In this document: positions 44,012 to 52,189 of the stretch, one piece after another
Layout: each line of letters opens with the position of its first letter
Position numbering within the stretch: the stretch's first letter is position 1
NCBI GenBank assembly: GCA_963545265.1
Contig: CAUUHY010000004.1
Span: 27,920-91,919, forward strand
DNA length: 64,000 bases
Origin: CAJPPJ01 sp963545265
GTDB lineage: Bacteria; Bacillota_I; Bacilli_A; RF39; UBA660
Direction of reading: 5' to 3'
Made by a program: the position numbers and the translations under genes
The notes under the pieces: generated by a model
What the model was told of the DNA's origin: nothing
Seen by the model: only the letters and a program-made list of their open reading frames with translations
Databases searched by the model: none

Positions 44012-44040
44012 AATATAACCTTTTATAAAAAACTTGTCAA
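44012..44040 (-). promoter_or_regulatory. recA promoter
   Basis: Minus-strand TTGACA (44035-44040), exact 17-base spacer, TATATT (44012-44017), 25 bases before the recA start. Confidence 0.75.
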
Positions 44041-44070
44041 TACATTTTCGAACAAATATTCGAAAATGTA
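44041..44070 (-). promoter_or_regulatory. LexA/DinR-type palindrome at recA
   Basis: A perfect inverted repeat with 12-base arms (tacattttcgaa / ttcgaaaatgta) and a 6-base centre directly abuts the -35 box. Its core cgaacaaatattcg matches the Gram-positive SOS box pattern CGAAC-N4-GTTCG except at one position. LexA binding is inferred from this and from the gene controlled. Confidence 0.65.
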
Positions 44071-44081
44071 TTTTTAAAAAG

Positions 44082-44106
44082 AAAAAAGCTTATAATTTAA
44101 GCTTTT
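44082..44106 (-). terminator. terminator after pgsA
   Basis: Arms aaaagctta / taagctttt with a short loop, followed by a T-rich run on the minus strand, about 25 bases after the pgsA stop. Confidence 0.7.
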
Positions 44107-44129
44107 CTTATAAAAAATTATATTATTTA

Positions 44130-44735
44130 TTATTCAAATACATTTCTATTTTTAAAAATATATTCACTCATTGATATAAGCGACATAATTACTGCAAAAT
44201 AAAGTATTACATCAGCTACTTTTATTCCCCAAAATTCAAATGGTAAATTAGAGAAAAACAAAAGAGTTAAGGCAATCATCATAGCAGCAGTTTTTATCTT
44301 ACCTGTTGTAATTGCAGCTATTACTTTTCCTTTTGCAGCTGCTTGCATTTTTATAGCATCAACTATAGTATCTCTAAATATAATAATTACAGTAATAAAT
44401 GGTGAAATAATATTATTAGCTGCAAAACATATTAATACAGAATTTACTAACACTTTATCAGCTATAGCATCAAGCATCTTCCCTAAATCAGTAACTAGCT
44501 TATATTTTCTAGCAATATACCCATCTAAAAAATCAGTAAATGCTGCCACTATAAATATAATTCCAGATATTATATACTCTAAACCAATCTTTACTGGTGC
44601 ATTAAATTTTATAATGTATTCTGGCATGTATATACCAATTTGTTCAAATGGAAAAAGCAAGAAAAATATTATAAATATAGTTAATATAATTCTAATAGTT
44701 GTAAGTTTGTTTGGTAAACTCATTCTTCTGTTCAT
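44130..44735 (-). CDS. pgsA: CDP-diacylglycerol-glycerol-3-phosphate 3-phosphatidyltransferase
   Basis: Commits CDP-diacylglycerol to phosphatidylglycerol synthesis in the membrane. 201 residues, several membrane helices and the full CDP-alcohol phosphotransferase signature D..DG..AR........G...D...D (DFLDGYIARKYKLVTDLGKM then LDAIADK). AAGGA seven bases before the ATG supports this start, which overlaps the rodZ-like gene by 44 bases. The pair upstream of recA follows the Bacillus order. Confidence 0.95.
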   Translation of the reverse strand: MNRRMSLPNKLTTIRIILTIFIIFFLLFPFEQIGIYMPEYIIKFNAPVKIGLEYIISGIIFIVAAFTDFLDGYIARKYKLVTDLGKMLDAIADKVLVNSVLICFAANNIISPFITVIIIFRDTIVDAIKMQAAAKGKVIAAITTGKIKTAAMMIALTLLFFSNLPFEFWGIKVADVILYFAVIMSLISMSEYIFKNRNVFE

Positions 44736-45198
44736 ATCTTTGTCCTTTTATTTTTTCAGTATTATTAATCAACAATAGTTTTATTAACACCAGCATAAGA
44801 ATAAACATTAATACAAGTGTTACTATTAAAGCTAATTTATACTCTGGTTTATTAATTTCTATAGTGTTTTCTTTTATAGGTTTAGTATAAGGGGATGCAA
44901 TTCTATTATTTTCTAATTTTTGATTTTCTTTTTCGATATCCTCTAAAGATATTTTGCTAGTATGTTCAAATAAATAATCATTTAATTGTTCATTTATTTT
45001 TTCTTTATCTAAACTTAAATATTTTGCATAATCAGTTACTAACTCTTTTAAAAAGATAACATCTTTAAAAATTTTAGTATTACCTATTTCTAAATTTTCT
45101 ATTAAATCACTATCTATATTCAAATCGTGAGAAGCTTCTTCTATTGAAATAGAGTTTTCTTCTCTTTTATTTTTAAAAATCAAACCTAATTCTTTCAT
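44692..45198 (-). CDS. RodZ-like protein: Xre helix-turn-helix plus membrane helix, no exported domain
   Basis: 168 residues: HTH of the RodZ/YmfM type (about 1-65; LGLIFKNKREENSISIEEASHDLNIDSDLIENLE in parts), a charged linker and a single membrane helix (about 124-146), then only about 20 outside residues. RodZ couples MreB to wall synthesis during rod growth. The exported beta domain of longer RodZ proteins is missing. Position before pgsA supports the assignment. Confidence 0.8.
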   Translation of the reverse strand: MKELGLIFKNKREENSISIEEASHDLNIDSDLIENLEIGNTKIFKDVIFLKELVTDYAKYLSLDKEKINEQLNDYLFEHTSKISLEDIEKENQKLENNRIASPYTKPIKENTIEINKPEYKLALIVTLVLMFILMLVLIKLLLINNTEKIKGQRYEQKNEFTKQTYNY

Positions 45199-45220
45199 AA
45201 TGTTCCTTATATAAATAATT

Positions 45221-45536
45221 TTTATAAGCCATGTTCTGTAACCATTAAGGCGACAAACATTTATCTATCTTTCGATCCGATACTTGGTTCATTATTCCCT
45301 TATATCAGCTCCCCTACCATATTTTGGGTTTCTCACTTGCGGGGTTTACCTCGTTTCACATACTTATTACTAAGTATTATCGTCACTGTGGCACTTTACA
45401 AATACTCAAATCCCATTAGGACTTTTTCTTCGCCGTTAGAATTTCTTCTACCTAAGCTTATTTTTTCACTTAGCACAAACACTACTATCATCTCAGATAG
45501 TGTGAGCATGGACTTTCCTCTATAAAACTAGTTTAC
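45221..45536 (-). ncRNA. rnpB: RNase P RNA, Bacillus (B) type
   Basis: Catalytic RNA that trims tRNA 5' leaders. On the minus strand the conserved 5' block TAGAGGAAAGTCCATGCTC and the 3' block ACAGAACATGGCTTAT, which pair to form P4, are about 300 bases apart. Between them are GGTAAACCCC and AACCCAAAATATGGTAGGGG-like elements of the B-type core. Ends are approximate. It lies between the rodZ-like gene and gpsB; next to gpsB it also stands in Bacillus. This explains the only long non-protein gap in this part. Confidence 0.92.
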
Positions 45537-45551
45537 AGCGTTTGTCAAAAA

Positions 45552-45887
45552 TTATTTTTCTTCTTTCCCGTATACAATTTTTTCTAACTTAGATAATCTT
45601 TTCATCAAATCTAAATTACTTGTTTCTCTAGGTAATACATTATCTTCACTAGAAAGTTCAACTTGAACTTTTAAGTTTCTGTTTTCTTCTTTCAAATTCA
45701 TAATTTCTTTCATAAGTTCCATTTTTTCTTTATCTTTTTCTCTAATAATTTTAGAAAACTCTTGATAATCTTTAATAATTTCATCTAAGAAAGAATCTAC
45801 TTCTTTTATACGATATCCTTTAGTATCTACCTTAAACTCTTGTTTGTATATCTCTTCTGCAGTTAATTTGATTCTACTTTGATCCAT
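45552..45887 (-). CDS. gpsB: GpsB, DivIVA-like cell-division/wall-synthesis regulator
   Basis: Membrane-associated coiled-coil adaptor that moves PBP1-type enzymes between sidewall and septum. 111 residues: the N-terminal DivIVA-type motif IYKQEFKVDTKGYRIKEVDSFLDEI, a coiled coil to about residue 77 and a short C-terminal helix (LMKRLSKLEKIVYG). AGAGGTG precedes the ATG. It is divergent from recU-PBP1A, whose product is the known partner of GpsB. Confidence 0.92.
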   Translation of the reverse strand: MDQSRIKLTAEEIYKQEFKVDTKGYRIKEVDSFLDEIIKDYQEFSKIIREKDKEKMELMKEIMNLKEENRNLKVQVELSSEDNVLPRETSNLDLMKRLSKLEKIVYGKEEK

Positions 45888-45906
45888 AAAACACCTCTAT
45901 TTTTAG

Positions 45907-45935
45907 ATTATATAATACTTTTTAAATAAGAACAA
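45907..45935 (-). promoter_or_regulatory. gpsB promoter
   Basis: Minus-strand TTGTTC (45930-45935), 17-base spacer, TATAAT (45907-45912). Confidence 0.6.
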
Positions 45936-45990
45936 TAACAAAAACTGGAATAGATAAACATTTTATAATATAATCTATATAGGTGATTAT

Positions 45991-46554
45991 ATGAAATATC
46001 CATTAGGTAAAGAACCTAATAAAACAAAAGAAAAAATTATTAATTATTCTAATAGAGGAATGGATTTAGAAAGCGATATAAATATTACTAATGAATATTA
46101 TAGAAGTATCGATAAAGCTTTTATATATAAAAAACCTACTCCTATTCAAGTTGTAAAAGTAGATTATTCAAAAAACAAAAAGATCACTGAAGCATACTTT
46201 AAAGAATCTTCTACAACAGATTATAATGGGATATATAAAGGAAAATATATAGATTTTGAAGCTAAAGTTACCAACACACTATCTTTTCCTTTAAGAAATA
46301 TAAAAAACCATCAAATAGAACACTTAATAAAAATAAAAGAACATGGTGGTATAAGTTTTATAATCGTTAGGTTTGAAAAAACTTCTGAAAACTATCTACT
46401 CGAAACGTCAAAACTAGAAGAAGTATTAAAAGAAAAACTAAAAACTATAAAACTAGATTTTTTTAAAAAAAATGGATATTTAATACCTATAAAATATAAA
46501 GAAAGAACAGATTATTTGGAAATTATTGATAATTTATATGGAGATATATTATGA
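45991..46554 (+). CDS. recU: RecU Holliday junction resolvase
   Basis: Junction-specific endonuclease of Firmicutes with a PD-(D/E)XK fold. 187 residues, with N-terminal NRGMDLESDINITNEYY, the Asp of TDYNGIYKGKYIDFEAK (catalytic D..E-x-K) and SFPLRNIKNHQIEHLI. An AGGTGAT ribosome site precedes the ATG. It overlaps the PBP1A gene by four bases, the usual recU-ponA pair. Confidence 0.96.
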   Translation: MKYPLGKEPNKTKEKIINYSNRGMDLESDINITNEYYRSIDKAFIYKKPTPIQVVKVDYSKNKKITEAYFKESSTTDYNGIYKGKYIDFEAKVTNTLSFPLRNIKNHQIEHLIKIKEHGGISFIIVRFEKTSENYLLETSKLEEVLKEKLKTIKLDFFKKNGYLIPIKYKERTDYLEIIDNLYGDIL

Positions 46555-49313
46555 AAAATGTAAAAAGAAGTATTAGAAAAGATGAAAATCAAATAAAATT
46601 TAGTGATAAAGATAAAATAACTTTAGCAATTATATTATTTATTATTTTTATACTGTGTTTTTTAAAATTCAATCTTTTTATAGCTATTATGTTGGTATTT
46701 GGACCTTTTGCTATAGCATTATTTGGATCTTGGCTAAAAAGATTAAAGAAAAATCCTAAAATCGCAGCTTTTATTAATATATTATTAACAGGAATTATTA
46801 TATTAATTATTGCACTAAGCATATTTGTTACAATTATTGCAATGGACATAATTAAAACTGCTCCTGATTTTAATAAGAAATTACTTAATAAACCGGATTC
46901 ATCTATTATATATGATCAAGATAACAAAATAATAGGAGAACTAGGTGATGAAAAAAGAGATAACATCAAATATTCTGATATAAGTGAAAACTTGATAAAC
47001 GCTATTATTGCAACAGAAGATTCAAGATTTTTCCAACACCACGGATTTGATGGAACTAGATTTACGTCCGCTACCCTTTCACAAATTCTTAGAAAGAACT
47101 CCGGAGGAGCTTCTACTTTAGATATGCAAGTTGTAAAAAACACTTATACTGATGCTCAAGAAACAAAAAGAAAAGGATTAGATAAATTAAAAAGAAAATT
47201 TACTGATATTTATTTAGCGGTATATAAACTTGAAAAAGACTTTTCAAAAAGAGAAATATTAGAATTTTATGTAAACAACCATCAACTACATCCTAGAGCT
47301 TTTGGAGTTGAAAAAACAGCACAATTGTTCTTTGGTAAAAGTGCAAAAGATTTAACATTATCTGAGGCTGCAGTTATAGCTGGTATGTTTCAAGCACCAT
47401 CTTCATATAACCCTTTCCTTTACCCAGAAAGAACTGAAAAAAGAAGAAACACAGTTTTATACCTAATGGAAAGACACGGATATATATCTAAAGAAGAAAA
47501 AGAAGCAGCACAAAAAATTTCTGTAGAATCTTTACTTAATAAAAATATAACAAGTAATAAATATCAATCATTTATCGATACCATGTTAGATGAATTAAAA
47601 GAAAAAGGATATGATCCATATAAAGAATCTTTAGAAATATATACTACACTTGATAGTGCTAGACAAGAAAATTTAGAAAATTTAATAGATAAAGAATATA
47701 AGTTTGAAAACGAAAAATTACAAGTTGCTTTAACTGCAACAGATAATCATACAGGTCAAATAAAAGCAATTTATTCAGGTAGATATAGAAAAGCTGGAGA
47801 TTTTAACTTAGCTACTAAAAACTATAGACAAATAGGATCTACTGCTAAACCACTATTTGATTACGGTCCAGGTATGGAATATAATAACTGGTCTACTTAT
47901 ACTTTATTTGAAGATAAAGAATATACATATAGCGATGGTACACCTATTTCAAACTCTGATAATTCATATATGGGAACTATGACACTTTGTGATGCTTTAG
48001 CTTGGTCTAGAAATATTCCAGCCTTAAAAGCATTTCAACAAGTTGATAACAAAAAAATATATAACTTCGTTACTAGTTTAGGAATTACACCACAAAGTAA
48101 TAACGGAAGACTTTTTGAAGCTCATGCAATTGGAGCATTTAATGGTACTTCTTCATATCAATTATCAAGTGCCTATGCTGCTTTTGCTAATGGTGGAACT
48201 TATTACAAACCTTATACTATAAGAAGTGTTAAAAATAAAACTACTGGTGAAAAGAAAGAATATCAACCAGAAGGTAAAAAAGTAATGAGTGACTCTACTG
48301 CATTTATGATTAACTATTGTCTTGAATATAATGCTAACAATGCATTTGGTAGAAGTTTAAATCCTGGTACTGGTACATTTGCTATCAAAACTGGTACTAC
48401 TAACTTCTCAGAAGATGATAAAAAGAGAAAAAACCTACCAGCTAATTCAATTAATGATTTATGGGCAGCAGCATATGATCCAGATTTATCAGTAAGTATT
48501 TGGTATGGTTATACAAAAATAATTCCAGGTTACGTATCAACTAATGCCTCATGGCCAAGGTTCTATGACTTTGTTAGAAATGCTGGTAAAAAGTTATTTA
48601 AAGCTGGAAACAAGAAATTTGATATACCTAATTCAGTAGTTAAAGTTGAAGTAGAATTTTTAAGTAATCCACCTATGTTAGCAAGTGCTTCTACTCCATC
48701 ATCGCAAAAGAAATCATATTACTTTAAGAGAGGAACAGAACCAACTGAAACATCAGTGAAATATTCTCAATTACCTAATGTTACTGGATTAACTGCTAAT
48801 AAAATTTCTACAAATGTTGTTAAATTAGCATGGAATGCAGCTAATAATCCATCATCTAACAATGAAAATTCAAGCTATGGTAGATTTGGTTATAGAATAT
48901 ATAAAGATGATACATTTATAGCATTTACAACAAACAATAATTATACATATACTAATCCTGATTATGTAGGTACATATAAAGTTGTAACATGTTTTGAAAA
49001 TTTAAATGAAAACCAATCTAGTGGAGTTAACGCAACAATTAATGGTAACTTTCAAGTTACATTAAATGTTTCAAATAACTCATCTTACACACATACAGGT
49101 CCTGAAATACCTCAACCAAGTAGTTCAGATGTAGAAGTAAAACTAGATGGAAATACAATTACAAATCATACTGTAAGAATAACTATTACAAAAAATGGAT
49201 CTACTGTAACTAATATATATCGTTCTATAATTGGTGTTTATACAGTTAAATATGACATACTTTATAATGGTAAAGTTGTTAATACAATAAATAGAACAAT
49301 TACAATACATTAA
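46551..49313 (+). CDS. ponA: class A penicillin-binding protein 1A
   Basis: Bifunctional peptidoglycan glycosyltransferase/transpeptidase of 920 residues. Two hydrophobic stretches near the N-terminus (about 25-60, 75-97) anchor it. The GT51 domain shows EDSRFFQHHGFD with catalytic Glu156 and the STLDMQ, KRREILE-like (KREILEFY) blocks. The transpeptidase motifs are STAK (Ser430), SRN (in AWSRNIPALKAF) and KTGT. The C-terminus holds a fibronectin-type-III-like domain (about 745-830) and a final beta domain. Co-transcribed with recU; followed by a terminator. Confidence 0.96.
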   Translation: MKNVKRSIRKDENQIKFSDKDKITLAIILFIIFILCFLKFNLFIAIMLVFGPFAIALFGSWLKRLKKNPKIAAFINILLTGIIILIIALSIFVTIIAMDIIKTAPDFNKKLLNKPDSSIIYDQDNKIIGELGDEKRDNIKYSDISENLINAIIATEDSRFFQHHGFDGTRFTSATLSQILRKNSGGASTLDMQVVKNTYTDAQETKRKGLDKLKRKFTDIYLAVYKLEKDFSKREILEFYVNNHQLHPRAFGVEKTAQLFFGKSAKDLTLSEAAVIAGMFQAPSSYNPFLYPERTEKRRNTVLYLMERHGYISKEEKEAAQKISVESLLNKNITSNKYQSFIDTMLDELKEKGYDPYKESLEIYTTLDSARQENLENLIDKEYKFENEKLQVALTATDNHTGQIKAIYSGRYRKAGDFNLATKNYRQIGSTAKPLFDYGPGMEYNNWSTYTLFEDKEYTYSDGTPISNSDNSYMGTMTLCDALAWSRNIPALKAFQQVDNKKIYNFVTSLGITPQSNNGRLFEAHAIGAFNGTSSYQLSSAYAAFANGGTYYKPYTIRSVKNKTTGEKKEYQPEGKKVMSDSTAFMINYCLEYNANNAFGRSLNPGTGTFAIKTGTTNFSEDDKKRKNLPANSINDLWAAAYDPDLSVSIWYGYTKIIPGYVSTNASWPRFYDFVRNAGKKLFKAGNKKFDIPNSVVKVEVEFLSNPPMLASASTPSSQKKSYYFKRGTEPTETSVKYSQLPNVTGLTANKISTNVVKLAWNAANNPSSNNENSSYGRFGYRIYKDDTFIAFTTNNNYTYTNPDYVGTYKVVTCFENLNENQSSGVNATINGNFQVTLNVSNNSSYTHTGPEIPQPSSSDVEVKLDGNTITNHTVRITITKNGSTVTNIYRSIIGVYTVKYDILYNGKVVNTINRTITIH

Positions 49314-49320
49314 AAATATA

Positions 49321-49352
49321 AACTTCATCTTTAATAAAGATGAAGTTTTCTT
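49321..49352 (+). terminator. terminator after PBP1A gene
   Basis: Perfect 12-base arms (aacttcatcttt / aaagatgaagtt), 3-base loop, then TTTTCTT on the plus strand. Confidence 0.85.
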
Positions 49353-49356
49353 ATAT

Positions 49357-49390
49357 AAAAAACACAATAACTTTAATTATTGTGTTTTTT
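49357..49390 (-). terminator. terminator at the end of nth
   Basis: Arms aaaacacaataa / ttattgtgtttt cover the nth stop codon, with T run on the minus strand. It faces the PBP1A terminator at a convergent junction. Confidence 0.7.
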
Positions 49391-50005
49391 GTTTTTATAA
49401 TATTTACAATACTTTTGAAGCTTACAATTGCTACATTCTGGTTTTATAGCTTTACAATGATATCTACCAAATAATACAAGTTGTTTATGAATTTTTCCCC
49501 AATCTTTTTTAGGAAAATACTTTTCTAATTTTTTTTCCACTTCTACTACACTATCTTCTTCTTTAGCTAAAGATAGTCTTTTAGATATTCTTTCTACATG
49601 AGTATCTACTGCTATAGTAGCAACATTATATATTTCATTTAAAAATACATTAACAGTCTTATGCCCAACACCTGGTAAAGACTCTAAATATTTCCTATCA
49701 TTTGGTACATGTCCATCATAATCTTCTATTAATTTTCTAGATATTTCTTTTACAAATATAGCTTTCTTTTTAAAAGTTCCTATTGGTCTTAAAATCATTT
49801 CTAGCTTTAATATATCAATATCTCTTAAACCATATATATCATATTTAAATAATTCTTCTGTAACCATATTAACTCTTTTATCTGTTGTTTGTGCTGATAA
49901 CATAACTGCTATTAAAAATTCATAATCTTTATTATAGTTTAATTCTGCTTTAGGATTAGGTATTAATAAATCTAAATAATTTTTTATTTCTTCTTTTTTA
50001 TTCAT
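49373..50005 (-). CDS. nth: endonuclease III
   Basis: DNA glycosylase/AP lyase for oxidised pyrimidines, 210 residues. The HhH motif LPGVGHKTVNV carries the catalytic Lys, AVDTHVERIS carries the catalytic Asp, and the C-terminal [4Fe-4S] ligands C-x6-C-x2-C-x5-C are complete (CKAIKPECSNCKLQKYC). It overlaps dnaD by eight bases. Confidence 0.97.
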   Translation of the reverse strand: MNKKEEIKNYLDLLIPNPKAELNYNKDYEFLIAVMLSAQTTDKRVNMVTEELFKYDIYGLRDIDILKLEMILRPIGTFKKKAIFVKEISRKLIEDYDGHVPNDRKYLESLPGVGHKTVNVFLNEIYNVATIAVDTHVERISKRLSLAKEEDSVVEVEKKLEKYFPKKDWGKIHKQLVLFGRYHCKAIKPECSNCKLQKYCKYYKNKKHNN

Positions 50006-50651
50006 CTAACCAATCATAATCAAATATATCTTCTTGTTTTACATTACCTAATCTAAAATCTTGTTTATCTTTTTCGATATCTTCGATTGTTTTTATACCT
50101 TTTTTATTCCATTCAAAAAGTATCTTATCAGCATATTTTAAGTTATTAGCACCATTTAATATAGTTTCTTTTATAGCATGTAAAATTACATCGTTACTAT
50201 AGCCTTTTTTATTCCAATTCATAATAAATTCTACTTCTATTGGACTCAAACTTCTTCCAAAGTATTTTTCTATATCAGTTAGTAATTTTTCTTCTTTTTC
50301 CAAATTTTCTTCTTCTACTTCTTCAGAAATTATAATATCACTTATCTTTTTATATAGTGGGAACAAGTTTATCTCTTCTTCTTTTAATTTTTTTTCTTTT
50401 TCAACTGTAGTTATTTCAATAAATTTATTTTTTCTCAGGCTTTCAATTTTTTCGAATACTTCTTCTATTTCTATATTTAAGTCTTTAGAAAATTTTTCCA
50501 CATCAAAAGCGAGTTTATCACCGTGGTTCATAAGATATGTAATAAATATAAAATTACTGTCAGATAAATCTAATTCAATACGATATCTATAAAGATATAA
50601 AGGATAATATATCATTTTTGTTTTTAATATATTTATAAGCTTATCTTTCAT
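49998..50651 (-). CDS. dnaD: DnaD primosomal protein
   Basis: Replication-restart/initiation protein that helps load the helicase with DnaB and DnaI. The start is ATG 50651: an upstream ATG overlaps the GGAGGTGA ribosome site. The N-terminal winged helix (about 1-95) is followed by a C-terminal DnaD/DnaB2 domain (YFGRSLSPIEVEFIMNWNKKGYSNDVILHAIKET in parts, NLKYADKILFEWNKKGI). Order cca-dnaD-nth matches Bacilli. Confidence 0.92.
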   Translation of the reverse strand: MKDKLINILKTKMIYYPLYLYRYRIELDLSDSNFIFITYLMNHGDKLAFDVEKFSKDLNIEIEEVFEKIESLRKNKFIEITTVEKEKKLKEEEINLFPLYKKISDIIISEEVEEENLEKEEKLLTDIEKYFGRSLSPIEVEFIMNWNKKGYSNDVILHAIKETILNGANNLKYADKILFEWNKKGIKTIEDIEKDKQDFRLGNVKQEDIFDYDWLDE

Positions 50652-51735
50652 ATTCACCTCCATATTTACTAATTATATATTCATTTATTTTTTGATAATC
50701 ATTTTCTATTTCATAATTTATTATTAAATTTTCTACTTCTTCAATTATAAATTTAACTTTTTCTTTCAAATAATTTATTTTCTCAAAATTATAATCTATA
50801 TCTTTTCTACTCCTTATCTTTAATTTTGAGTGTATTTTAAATACTTCTTCTTTTTTTATACCTTTATATTCTGCCATCAAAGTAGTTAAGTAAAGTCCCA
50901 TTTCATAAATAGTTCTCTTATCAAAAATATCTTTATTTATATATTTATTAACTTTAGCAATAAATTGTTCTTCTATTTTAGAAAATCGATAATTTTCTGA
51001 CTTATCTAACAATGCCCAAGTAAAAAGTAAATCTTTAGATACTTTTATATCTTTTAAATTATATATTTCAAGTTCGGCATCTATTCCAAAATAAGTTAAC
51101 AGATCTATCCCTCTTTTAACATTTTCTGACAAAAATATTAGATCTAATTCTTTTCTTTTTCTATCATAAGATAGTTTTTTTAAATAACTTTTATTTCTTA
51201 AAATAGATTTTGATAAATTTTCTTCTATATCAAAGTTAAGTACTGTAGCAAACCTTATAGCTCTTAAAATTCTTAATGGATCTTCAGTTAATTCTTTGTC
51301 TATATCTTTAAAAACTGCTTTTATTACTCTTTTTTCTATATCTTTTTTACCTTCTAACAAATCTATTATTTCACCCTTAGAATTCATACATAAAGTATTC
51401 ATAGTAAAATCTCTTCTTTTTAAATCTTCAAATAAAGATGAAATATATTCAATTTTCGAAGGTTTTCTGTTTGATTCATATTTAATATCTTTTCTAAAAG
51501 TCATTATTTCAAATTTCTTATCTTGTATATACAAAACCAAAGCACCGTAGTCTTCTCGTGGCAATATTATATCTTTAAATATAGATTTTATTTCTTTTGG
51601 AGTTGCACTAGTGATTATATCAACATCCATACTAGTAATGTTTAGTATATAGTCTCTAATAAAACCACCTACTATATAAGCTTGATATCCATTTTTTTCT
51701 AATTTTTTTAATATATTCTGGGCAATTTCTTTCAT
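50641..51735 (-). CDS. cca: CCA-adding tRNA nucleotidyltransferase
   Basis: Class II nucleotidyltransferase that builds or repairs tRNA 3'-CCA. 364 residues, with GGFIRDYILN (motif A), DVDI catalytic Asp pair, RRDFTMNTLC (motif B/C) and EDPLRILRAIRFA (motif D). The ATG has no Shine-Dalgarno; TATAAT ends nine bases upstream, so the mRNA may have almost no leader. It overlaps dnaD by 11 bases. Confidence 0.93.
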   Translation of the reverse strand: MKEIAQNILKKLEKNGYQAYIVGGFIRDYILNITSMDVDIITSATPKEIKSIFKDIILPREDYGALVLYIQDKKFEIMTFRKDIKYESNRKPSKIEYISSLFEDLKRRDFTMNTLCMNSKGEIIDLLEGKKDIEKRVIKAVFKDIDKELTEDPLRILRAIRFATVLNFDIEENLSKSILRNKSYLKKLSYDRKRKELDLIFLSENVKRGIDLLTYFGIDAELEIYNLKDIKVSKDLLFTWALLDKSENYRFSKIEEQFIAKVNKYINKDIFDKRTIYEMGLYLTTLMAEYKGIKKEEVFKIHSKLKIRSRKDIDYNFEKINYLKEKVKFIIEEVENLIINYEIENDYQKINEYIISKYGGEYER

Positions 51736-51744
51736 ACATAATCA

Positions 51745-51750
51745 ATTATA
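51745..51750 (-). promoter_or_regulatory. -10 box nine bases from the cca start
   Basis: Minus-strand TATAAT, then nine A/T/G bases with no ribosome site before the ATG. This implies a leader of only a few bases. Confidence 0.45.
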
Positions 51751-51762
51751 CATTTTTTTAAA

Positions 51763-51789
51763 TAAAAAAGGTAGCATTAATGCTACCTA
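51763..51789 (-). terminator. terminator after hup
   Basis: Arms aggtagcatt / aatgctacct form a palindrome followed by six T on the minus strand, about 10 bases after the hup stop. Confidence 0.85.
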
Positions 51790-51800
51790 TAATTTATAAA

Positions 51801-52076
51801 TTATTTATTTACTTTTTCTTTTAAAGCTGTACCTGCTTTGAATGATACTGAAGTACTTGCTGCTATTTTAATAGTTTCTCCTGTTTTTGGGTTTCTTCCT
51901 TCTCTAGCTGCTCTACTTGATAATTTAAATGTTCCAAATCCTGCAACTGGTACTTTTTCACCTTTTTCTAATTCATTTGCAATAACTTCAAATGTTGCAT
52001 CTAATGCTTTACCTGCTTCTACTTTTGTTAATCCTGCTTTTTCAGCAATAGCTTCTATTAATTCAGACTTTTTCAT
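51801..52076 (-). CDS. hup: HU-type DNA-binding protein
   Basis: Nucleoid protein that bends DNA as a dimer. 91 residues: MKKSELIEAIAEKAGLTK, VPVAGFGTFKLSSRAAREGRNPKTGE (core and DNA arm, in parts) and a Lys-rich C-terminal helix. GGAGGT precedes the ATG. Single gene with its own terminator. Confidence 0.98.
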   Translation of the reverse strand: MKKSELIEAIAEKAGLTKVEAGKALDATFEVIANELEKGEKVPVAGFGTFKLSSRAAREGRNPKTGETIKIAASTSVSFKAGTALKEKVNK

Positions 52077-52189
52077 TGTTAACCTCCATATTGTCCTATA
52101 TTGAGAATTTTTAACTTCTCTACTAAAAATTTAGCAAGTTTCTTACTTAAAATCAAGAATTTATAAACAATTTTACTAAAAATTTAACA

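Noticed and set aside
45221..45536. Small plus-strand ORF (62 codons) in the rodZ-gpsB gap
   Set aside because: The region is RNase P RNA; the ORF is a chance reading across its conserved core.
46589..47143. Minus-strand ORFs opposite the PBP1A gene
   Set aside because: They mirror the membrane and GT51 coding region and have no independent support.
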